Assembly: GCA_963402885.1 (NCBI GenBank)
Contig: OY727096.1
Coordinates: forward strand, 16,163,820 to 16,227,819
Direction of reading: 5' to 3'
Length of the DNA: 64,000 nt
From: Antedon bifida
Lineage: Eukaryota; Echinodermata; Crinoidea; Comatulida; Antedonidae
Below the pieces are notes generated by a model, which was not told where the DNA came from, made no database searches, and saw nothing but the letters and a program-made list of their open reading frames with translations. Position numbers and translations under genes: made by a program. The first letter of the stretch is position 1; each line of letters opens with the position of its first letter. Below, piece after piece: positions 47,901-57,900 of the stretch.

Positions 47901-49485
47901 AATAATCGTAGTTTTCTTCATATTAATCCTTTTTTAATTCTTCTAGAATATATATATTGGTTAAGTTTCTTTCATATCGTCGCTATGGTTACGGATATTG
48001 TTGCGGTTTTGTTTTTCGCTTGGATACTTTTGAGAAGGAAGGAGGACCATTATATTTTTATATCAGGATTTATATTTGTTACTGCAGGTTAGCTTTTTAT
48101 ACATTTACATATACAAGACGGTTATTTCTATAACAGTTTTTGCATTGTGTATGCCTATCTCAGAATTAGGCATAATTTATGTAAGTCTTTTCCATTATTG
48201 CCGTTCAAAAGTGAATTTCTGCAATCTAAAGCTCTGTCTATCAAACTAGTTTGACTAAAAAAAGTGTGATGTGCCCAAATATCGTAGTGATATGACATCA
48301 TCATGTCCATATATGGGCACATCACATTTTTTTGTCACATAAAGTTTGATAGTGTAGACAGAGCTTAATAATCGCCAGTCGTCTTCAAAATATACGATAA
48401 TTCAAAATAAAGAAATTGGAGACGTTTTTTAAAAAATACAGTATGGTACAAATCTAATTATAATTTTAGATAGCGAATGATGAATTAAGCAAGTATTCAC
48501 TTTATTTATATAAAAGCAAAAATGCTTAGAAACGGAATTAGATAGGAAATTTGGAAAGATAATTATTACACGGCATTGATTTGGCAGTCATATCAATTTG
48601 GTCAAAGATGACACAAGATAAACAATAAATATTCTAAGCTCAGAATTTAAAATAGAGTTAAAGGATTCCTAATTTATGAGCTATACTTTTACAAATAAAA
48701 AGTAACGGCAATAAGTTAAATTTCTTCGTACTTTAATTACAAGTGCATCTTACTTACACTGATCCCATCTGCATCAATAGTCAACAATGTACACGTTCAC
48801 ATCCTAATTTATACCATTATGTATTGCGTACGAATTTCTAAAATACCGTAATCAGTATAACGAAAAATTGCACAGCGCCATTACATCTTTTAATATGATA
48901 CTGTATATTTAAATAAAATCAGTTTGGCCTATTTTTATTCTATTATTAGGTCTTTTAAGTATGTTTGGATTACTAATCTACATCTCTGGTGTGAATGATG
49001 AACTCGGCGATGCGACATTAGTACAATCTGCTTTTGATTCGGAAAAGCCCTTGTTCGTCTACAATTGGGGTTGGTCCTTCTACCTTGTAGGCGTAGGCCT
49101 AACTCTATCAGAAATCTCCGGATTCGTCGTTGTTCATTTATATTTTACAAGCGTAGGTAAACCAACTAAATCCGATTGGCTCGGAGCGCGTACTTTCAGG
49201 CGAATCTCAATAAACGGTGACGTATGTAGGTTTAAAGATACACTACGTCGAATGTCTTCAACAATGACCAATCAAGATGTGACGTACGTATCACATGACC
49301 TAGATACAGTTCCAAATCTACAAAAGCCATCTATGTCTACGGATAAACTGGCGATTTCATCAATGCAAGATACCAACAGAGGACAACAGCATTTACGGCC
49401 ACCCAGACGATCCAAAAGTGAACCAGTTGTTTTAAGTAGTTTTAATAAATCGTTTGAATCTATATTCAAAATAACATCTGTGTAG
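41725..49485 (+). CDS. CACNG/TARP-like tetraspan membrane protein 2 with PDZ-ligand tail (4 exons, 335 aa)
   Basis: CDS 41725-41956, 43711-43809, 47947-48087, 48950-49485: 1008 nt, 335 residues plus stop, all introns phase 1, the same layout as CACNG-like gene 1. TM1 is about 9-28. Loop 1 has Trp-33, an N-glycosylation site (NST, 43-45), the canonical Gly-Leu-Trp at 69-71, Cys-74 and Cys-84. TM2 is about 114-139, TM3 147-171 and TM4 199-225. TM4 reads WGWSFYLVGVGLTLSEISGF, very close to the TARP block WSFYFGALSFIIAEMVG. The 110-residue tail has basic and Ser-rich patches (RRISINGD, RRMSSTMT, RRSKSEP) and ends KITSV, a class I PDZ ligand (T-S-V) comparable to TTPV in vertebrate TARPs. The expected role is an auxiliary subunit for glutamate receptors or calcium channels, anchored to PDZ scaffolds. 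The exact subfamily is uncertain. Confidence 0.88.
43711..43809 (+). CDS. CACNG-like 2, exon 2
   Basis: A 99-nt exon: acceptor TATTTTAG|GC, donor ATAA|GTATGT, phase 1 both sides. Encodes TDKGICRRLISF and YKVRGTFAAPATGW, completing loop 1. Too short for ORF searches. Confidence 0.82.
44064..47378. mobile_element. Giant imperfect inverted repeat 2 (3.3 kb, foldback-type)
   Basis: The left end ATAGTATCCC and the right-end complement ATAGTATCCC match. They are followed on both sides by GGGAAAAAATTAGAAACAAG, TGTTTCTCAACTGATTTG, ATATATCCACCAAAAAAAAG, and TTCCAGCTCAT...GGCC...GGGGAAAGCCGCCATTTT. Inner similarity continues to about 45110 and 46255 (AAGATATTTTCCAAAT / ATTTGGAAAATATCTT; GAGAAGCATGG / CCATGCTTCTC), so the whole 3.3 kb folds around about 45720. 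The arms hold a sub-repeat of about 155 bp with GCCGCCATTTTG-type words and a CTTCTACATCATG core. No transposase frame. It lies in intron 2 of CACNG-like gene 2. Confidence 0.72.
47947..48087 (+). CDS. CACNG-like 2, exon 3
   Basis: Acceptor AATTCTTCTAG|AA, donor GCAG|GTTAGC (weaker than usual), 141 nt, phase 1. Encodes TM2, the RRKED cytoplasmic turn and the start of TM3. It begins 568 bp after the giant inverted repeat that occupies the preceding intron. Confidence 0.8.
48227..48368. mobile_element. MITE copy 2 (142 bp)
   Basis: Same family as 17165-17312: termini TAAAGCTCTGTCTATC / complement TTAAGCTCTGTCTACA, interior AAAAAAAGTGTGATGTGCCC and GATATGACATCATCATGTCC, then GGGCACATCACA. Inserted in intron 3 of CACNG-like gene 2. 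Confidence 0.7.
48950..49485 (+). CDS. CACNG-like 2, exon 4
   Basis: Acceptor CTATTATTAG|GT, 536 nt to TAG. Encodes the rest of TM3, loop 2, TM4 and the whole cytoplasmic tail with the terminal TSV. AATAAA at 49634-49639 is the likely polyadenylation signal, 150 bp downstream. Confidence 0.86.
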
Positions 49486-49639
49486 ATTTTTGCAAATAAG
49501 GTCAGTTTAATCTTAATGATGACGTCATTTTAGGTTTTAGTCAGGGAGGCCTATGTTAGTTGGCAATGTACGAGGAGTAAATCAGCGGTGATTTTACACG
49601 TACTGTAGACCTACGCCAGAATATAGATGTATGAATAAA

Positions 49640-50089
49640 GTATGGTATAATGTAGTTCTTTTCACATGGTTTGTATTCAATATCGAAATATTCTTTTCGA
49701 CATAATTATATTATTTAGATTTGATGTAAAATGTTATAAAAGTAGATATTACTGTTTTAATTTAGTGTTACCTAACACTACGTTCAAGTAACTAAATCGT
49801 AAGGTTAGATTATGGCTAACTTTGATTAGTAGGAACCACCTTGTCTTCTACGGGGTGTGATGTCCCGAACGGCGCCCCGTAAACTTCGGGTAAACGAACG
49901 ACCCCTAAAGCTTACGAGTTCTTTAGTAATATGGGAAGTATCCCGTCCTCCTTGCGTGCAATCCACGTGTGTTATTATTAGATAGATAGAGAGATATAGT
50001 TTTTCATATATTTCGTATTTATTTCCTTTACTTCTTATTTACTATAGGTAATATGATCAATTCGAATTCACCTCTTTTTCGACAGAATT
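49640..50089. other. Downstream spacer with a GC-richer island
   Basis: No gene. The segment 49840-49970 (TGTGATGTCCCGAACGGCGC, CCCGTAAACTTCGGG) is much less AT-rich than its surroundings and contains a small inverted word (CCCGTAAACTTCGGG). It could be a fragment of a mobile element, for example an LTR, but nothing else supports that. Confidence 0.35.
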
Positions 50090-51239
50090 CCTGTGCTATA
50101 ATACAGTACAGGGATTGTTACAATGACCAACTTTAAATTATTTGTACTGTACTAACATTGCTAATGTGTGCACGTATGTTGCTTTATGACCACATGGTGT
50201 AATAGAAATTTTCGAAATATGGTCGAATTTTGACACTTTCATTTTTTAACATAATTGGTTATTATATCATAGAATCACACTAATGTGTTCTGCGTATGTT
50301 ACATGTTTTAAAAAGTCGTTATTTTGGTTATTTTCCTAACAAAATCCTTAGGCCTATAGTAGAAAAATTCTACCTTTTTATTTTTTTATATAACTGGATA
50401 CTATATCATAATTGACAGGCGCATGTTACCTGCAACATATTTAAACAAGTCGATATTTTGGCAATTTTTCGAAAATATCCATGTACTATTTACAACGAAA
50501 AAGTGATTGCGCAGAATCAAATAAAGTGTCCTGCGCATGTTAATCAGCATAATTTTAAAGCAATTTTTTCGGAATTTTTCGGATAAAAATCTCTGTACTA
50601 TAATACAGGGAAATTCCAGCCTTTTTATTTGTTAACATAAGTGGTTACTATCATCATAACTGACATGCGCATAATCACATAATTTGTTTTGCGCATGTTA
50701 CCTCAACATATTTTAAAAAGTCGATATTTTGGCAAATTTTCAAAAATGGCCAAATTTTGACTTTCATTTTTAACATAATTGGTTACTATATCATAATTGA
50801 AATGCACAGAATCACATAATGTGTTCTGCGAATAAGTTACCTCAACATATTTTATAAAGCCGTTATTTTTATAAATGGCCAATTTTCGACCCTTTTATTT
50901 TTTGACATAAATGTATGTAACTATGGGATAATAAACATGCGCAGAGTCGAATAATGGGATCAGCGCATGTCAATTATGCTACAGTAACCAGTTTTATCGA
51001 AAAATTAAAATGACGAAATTTGGCCATTTTTTGAAAAAATATCCAATTTTCGACCCTTTTATGTTTTAACATAAATGGATGGTTACTATAGCATAATAAA
51101 CATGCGCAGAGTCGAATAATGGGTTATGCGCATGTCAATTATGCTATAGTAACCATTTATGTCAAGAAATAAAAGAGTCGAAAATTGGCCATTATTTGAA
51201 AAATCCCTGTACTATAGTACAGGGATTTTTTTTTTTTTT

Positions 51240-51860
51240 TCAAAAATTATGCTATAATACTGCCATTTATGCACATATATTGTGCTAACATCATCTTATA
51301 GAGACATAGCAACTAGTTATGTCAAAAAATAAAAGGGTCGAAAAATGCCAAAATTTTTCACTTTTTAAAATTAAATAATTATGCTATAATATTGCCATTT
51401 ATGCAAATATATTGTGCTAACATCATCTTATAGAGCCATAGATACTAGTTATGTCAAAAAATAAAAGGGTCGAAATTTGGCCATTTTTCGAAAATTTCCC
51501 TGCGGGGGACCATAGAAATTTTATTCGAAAAATGGCAAAAATTCCCACTTTTTAAAATTAAATAATTATGCTATAATATTGCCATTTATGCAAATATATT
51601 GTGCTAACATCATCTTATAGAGCCATAGTAACTAGTTATGTCAAAAAATAAAAGGGTCGAAATTTGGCCATTTTTCGAAAATTACCCTGCGGGGGACCAT
51701 AGAAATTTTATTCGAAAAATAGCAAAAATTCCCACTTTATAAAATTCAATAATTATGCTATAATATTGCCATTTATGAACATATATTGTGCTAACATCAT
51801 CTTATAGAGCCATAATAACTAGTTATGTCAAAAAATAAAAGGGTTTTAATTTGGCCATTT
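51240..51860 (+). repeat. Satellite sub-array with period about 187 bp
   Basis: A distinct variant with ATGCTATAATATTGCCATTT, ATATTGTGCTAACATCATCT and TATAGAGCCATA, present about four times. CCCTGCGGGGGACCATAGAA at about 51499 and 51686 gives the 187-bp period. It shares the GTCAAAAAATAAAAGGGTCG core with the main array. Confidence 0.8.
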
Positions 51861-52244
51861 TTCGAAAAAATCCCTGTAATATAGTACAGGGATTTTTTCG
51901 AAAATTGCCCAATTTTCGAAATTTTTATTTTTCGATAAAACTGGTTACTACAGCACAATTGACATACGCAGAACGTATTATTCGACTCTGCGCATGTTTA
52001 TTATGCTATAATAAGCATTCATGTCAAAAATTAAAAAGTTCGAAAATTGGTCATTTTTCGAAAAAATCCCTGTACTATAGTAAAGGGATTTTTTCGAAAA
52101 ATTGCCAATTTTCGACATTTTTATTTTTCGATAAAACTGGTTACTATAGCAAAATTGACAAGCGCAGAACCCATTATTCGACTCTGCGCATGTTTATTAT
52201 GCAATAGTAAACATTTATGTCAAAAAATAAAAGGGTCGAAAATT

Positions 52245-54915
52245 GACCATTTTTCGAAAAATTGACAATTTTCGACATTTTTATTTTTCGATAAAACTGG
52301 TTACCATAGCACAATTGACATGCGCAGAATGCATTATTCGACTCTGCGCATGTTTATTATGCTATAGTAAGCATTTATGTTAAAAAATAAAAGGGTCGAA
52401 AATTGGCCATTTTTCGAAAAAATCTCTGTACTATAGTACAGGGATTTTTTCCAAAAATTACCAATTTTCGACATTTTTATCTTTCAATAAAACTGGTTAC
52501 TATAGCACAATTGACATGCGCAGAATGCATTATTCGACTCTGCGCATGTTTATTATGCTATAGTAAGCATTTATGTTAAAAAATAAAAGGGTCGAAAATT
52601 GGCCATTTGTCGAAAAAATCCCTGTACTATAGTACAGGAATTTTATCGAAAAAGGCACAATTTTTGACATTTTTGTTTTTCGATAAAACTGGTTACTATA
52701 GCACAATTGACATACGCAGAACGTATTATTCGACACTGCGCATGTTTATTAGGCTATAGTAAGCATTTATGTCAAAAAATAAAAAGTTCGAAAATTGGTC
52801 ATTTTTCGAAAATTTTCCTGTACTATAGCACAGGAATTTTTTCGAAAAATGCCCAATTTTCGACATTTTTATTTTTCGATAAAACTGGTTACAATAGCAC
52901 AATTGACATACGCAGAACGTATTATTCGACTCTGCGCATATTTATTATGCTATAGTAAGCATTTATGTCAAAAAATAAAAAGTTCGAAAATTGGTCATTT
53001 TTCGAAAATTTCCCTGTACTATAATAGTAAAGGGATTTTTTCGAAAAATTGACAATTTTCGACATTTTTATTTTTCGATAAAACTGGTTACTATAGCACA
53101 ATTGACATACGCAGAACGTATTATTCGACTCTGCGCATGTTTATTATGCTATAGTAAGCATTTATGTCAAAAAATAAAAAGGGCGAAAATTGGCCATTTT
53201 TCGAAAAAAATCCCTGTACTATAGTACAGGAATTTTTTCGAAAAAGGCCCAATTTTCGACATTTTTATTTTTCGATAAAACTGGTTACTATAGCACAAAC
53301 ATACGCAGAACGTATTATTCGACTCTGCGCATGTTTATTATGCTATAGTAAGCATTTATGTCAAAAAATAAAAAGTTCGAAAATTGGTCATTTTCGAAAA
53401 TTTCCCTGTACTATAGCACAGAGATTTTTTCGAAAAATTGCCAATTTTCAACATTTTTATATTTCGATAAAACTGGTTACTATAGCACAATTGTCATGCG
53501 CATAACCCATTATTTGACTCTGCGCATATTTATTATGCAATAGTAACCAGTTATGTCAAAAAATAAAAAGGGCGAAAATTGACCATTTTTCGAAAAATTG
53601 ACAATTTTCGACATTTTTATTTTTCGATAAAACTGGTTACCATAGCACAATTGACATGCGCAGAATGCATTATTCGACTCTGCGCATGTTTATTATGCTA
53701 TAGTAAGCATTTATGTTAAAAAATAAAAGGGTCGAAAATTGGCCATTTTTCGAAAAAATCTCTGTACTATAGTACAGGGATTTTTTCCAAAAATTACCAA
53801 TTTTCGACATTTTTATCTTTCAATAAAACTGGTTACTATAGCACAATTGACATGCGCAGAATGCATTATTCGACTCTGCGCATGTTTATTATGCTATAGT
53901 AAGCATTTATGTTAAAAAATAAAAGGGTCGAAAATTGGCCATTTGTCGAAAAAATCCCTGTACTATAGTACAGGAATTTTATCGAAAAAGGCACAATTTT
54001 TGACATTTTTGTTTTTCGATAAAACTGGTTACTATAGCACAATTGACATACGCAGAACGTATTATTCGACACTGCGCATGTTTATTAGGCTATAGTAAGC
54101 ATTTATGTCAAAAAATAAAAAGTTCGAAAATTGGTCATTTTTCGAAAATTTCCCTGTACTATAGCACAGGAATTTTTTCGAAAAAGGCCCAATTTTCGAC
54201 ATTTTTATTTTTCGATAAAACTGGTTACAATAGCACAATTGACATACGCAGAACGTATTATTCGACTCTGCGCATATTTATTATGCTATAGTAAGCATTT
54301 ATGTCAAAAAATAAAAAGTTCGAAAATTGGTCATTTTTCGAAAATTTCCCTGTACTATAATAGTAAAGGGATTTTTTCGAAAAATTGACAATTTTCGACA
54401 TTTTTATTTTTCGATAAAACTGGTTACTATAGCACAATTGACATACGCAGAACGTATTATTCGACTCTGCGCATGTTTATTATGCTATAGTAAGCATTTA
54501 TGTCAAAAAATAAAAAGGGCGAAAATTGGCCATTTTTCGAAAAAAATCCCTGTACTATAGTACAGGAATTTTTTCGAAAAAGGCCCAATTTTCGACATTT
54601 TTATTTTTCGATAAAACTGGTTACTATAGCACAAACATACGCAGAACGTATTATTCGACTCTGCGCATGTTTATTATGCTATAGTAAGCATTTATGTCAA
54701 AAAATAAAAAGTTCGAAAATTGGTCATTTTCGAAAATTTCCCTGTACTATAGCACAGAGATTTTTTCGAAAAATTGCCAATTTTCAACATTTTTATATTT
54801 CGATAAAACTGGTTACTATAGCACAATTGTCATGCGCATAACCCATTATTTGACTCTGCGCATATTTATTATGCAATAGTAACCAGTTATGTCAAAAAAT
54901 AAAAAGGGCGAAAAT
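52245..54915 (+). repeat. 1336-bp higher-order duplication within the satellite
   Basis: Landmarks recur with a constant offset of 1336 bp: 52530/53866, 52707/54043, 52795/54131, 52991/54327, 53164/54500, 53358/54694. The two halves, about seven monomers each, are nearly identical, including rare variants such as CATTTGTCG and TTTATTAGGC, with a few differences (TTTTCCTG versus TTTCCCTG near 52812/54148). A shorter related block recurs near 55650-56200. Confidence 0.88.
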
Positions 54916-57900
54916 TTGCCATTTTTGGAAAAAATCCCTGTACTATAGTACAGAATGCATTATTCGACTCTGCGCATGTTTATTATGAAATAGTAACCAT
55001 TTATGTCAAAAAATAAAAAGGTCGAAAATTGGCCATTTTTCGAAAATTTCCCTGTACTATAATACAGGGATTTTTCAAAAAATTACCAATTTTCGACACT
55101 TTTATTTTTCGATAAAACTGGTTACTATAGCACAATTGACATGCGCAGAACCCATTATTCGACTCTGCGCATGTTTATTATGCTATAGTAAGCATTTATG
55201 TTACAAAATAAAAGGGTCGAAAATTGGCCCTTTTTCGAAAAAATCCCTGTACTATAGTACAGGAATTTTTTCAAAAAATGCCCAATTTTCGACATTTTTA
55301 TTTTTCGATAAAACTGGTTACTATAGCAAAATTGACAAGCGCAGAACCCATTATTCGACTCTGCGCATGTTTATTATGCAATAGTAAACATTTATGTCAA
55401 AAAATAAAAGGGTCGAAAATTGACCATTTTTCGAAAAATTGACAATTTTCGACATTTTTATTTTTCGATAAAACTGGTTACTATAGCACAATTGACATGC
55501 GCAGAACGTATTATTCGACTCTGCGCATGTTTATTATGCTATAATAAGCATTTATGTCAAAAAGTAAAAGGGTCGAAAATTGACCATTTTTCGAAAAATT
55601 GACAATTTTCGACATTTTTATTTTTCGATAAAACTGGTTACTATAGCACAATTGACATGCGCAGAATGCATTATTCGACTCTGCGCATGTTTATTATGCT
55701 ATAGTAAGCATTTATGTTAAAAAATAAAAGGGTCGAAAATTGGCCATTTTTCGAAAAAATCCCTGTACTATAGTACAGGAATTTTATCGAAAAAGGCACA
55801 ATTTTCGACATTTTTATTTTCGATAAAACTGGTTACTATAGCACAATTGACATACGCAGAACGTATTATTCGACACTGCGCATGTTTATTAGGCTATAGT
55901 AAGCATTTATGTCAAAAAATAAAAAGTTCGAAAATTGGTCATTTTTCGAAAATTTCCCTGTACTATAGCACAGGAATTTTTTCGAAAAATGCCCAATTTT
56001 CGACATTTTTATTTTTCGATAAAACTGGTTACAATAGCACAATTGACATACGCAGAACGTATTATTCGACTCTGCGCATATTTATTATGCTATAGTAAGC
56101 ATTTATGTCAAAAAATAAAAAGTTCGAAAATTTGTCATTTTTCGAAAATTTCCCTGTACTATAATAGTAAAGGGATTTTTTCGAAAAATTGACAATTTTC
56201 GACATTTTTATTTTTCGATAAAACTGGTTACTATAGCACAATTGACATACGCAGAACGTATTATTCGACTCTGCGCATGTTTATTATGCTATAGTAAGCA
56301 TTTATGTCAAAAAATAAAAGGGGCGAAAATTGACCATTTTTCGAAAAATTGACAATTTTCGACATTTTTATTTTTCGATAAAACTGGTTACTATAGCACA
56401 ATTGACATACGCAGAACGTATTATTCGACTCTGCGCATGTTTATTATGCTATAGTAAGCATTTATGTTAAAAAATAAAAGGGTCGAAAATTGGCCATTTT
56501 TCGAAAAAATCTCTGTACTATTTTTAGTACAGGGATTTTTTCCAAAAATTACCAATTTTCGAAATTTTTATTTTTCGATAAAACTGGTTACTACAGCACA
56601 ATTGACATACGCAGAACGTATTATTCGACTCTGCGCATGTTGATTATGCTATAATAAGCATTTATGTCAAAAAATAAAAAGTTCGAAAATTGGTCATTTT
56701 TCGAAAAAATCCCTGTTCTATAGTAAAGGGATGTTTTCGAAAAATTGCCAATTTTCGACATTTTTATTTTTCGATAAAACTGGTTACTATAGCAAAATTG
56801 ACATGCGCAGAACCCATTATTCGACTCTGCGCATGTTTATTATGCAATAGTAAACATTTATGTCAAAAAATAAAAGGGTCGAAAATTGACCATTTTTCGA
56901 AAAATTGACAATTTTCGACATTTTTATTTTTCGATAAAACTGGTTACTATAGCACAATTGACATACGCAGAACGTATTATTCGACTCTGCGCATGTTTAT
57001 TATGCTATAGTAAGCATTTATGTTAAAAAATAAAAGGGTCGAAAATTGGCCATTTTTCGAAAAAATCTCTGTACTATTTTTAGTACAGGGATTTTTTCCA
57101 AAAATTACCAATTTTCGAAATTTTTATTTTTCGATAAAACTGGTTACTACAGCACAATTGACATACGCAGAACGTATTATTCGACTCTGCGCATGTTTAT
57201 TATGCTATAATAAGCATTTATGTCAAAAAATAAAAAGTTCGAAAATTGGTCATTTTTCGAAAAAATCCCTGTACTATAGTAAAGGGATTTTTTCGAAAAA
57301 TTGCCAATTTTCGACATTTTTATTTTTCGATAAAACTGTTTACTATAGCAAAATTGACAAGCGCAGAACCCATTATTCGACTCTGCGCATGTTTATTATG
57401 CAATAGTAAACATTTATGTCAAAAAATAAAAGGGTCGAAAATTGACCATTAATTTTTCGAAAAATTGTCAATTTTAGACATTTTTATTTTTCGATAAAAC
57501 TGGTTACTATAGCACAATTGACATGCGCAGAATGCATTATTCGACTCTGCGCATGTTTATTATGCTATAGTAAGCATTTATGTTAAAAAATAAAAGGGTC
57601 GAAAATTGGCCATTTTTCGAAAAAATCCCTGTACTATAGTACAGGAATTTTATCGAAAAAGGCACAATTTTCGACATTTTTATTTTCGATAAAACTGGTT
57701 ACTATAGCACAATTGACATACGCAGAACGTATTATTCGACACTGCGCATGTTTATTAGGCTATAGTAAGCATTTATGTCAAAAAATAAAAAGTTCGAAAA
57801 TTGGTCATTTTTCGAAAATTTTCCTGTACTATAGCACAGGGATTTTTTGCGAAAAATTGACAATTTTCTACATTTTTATTTTTCAATAAAACTGGTTACT

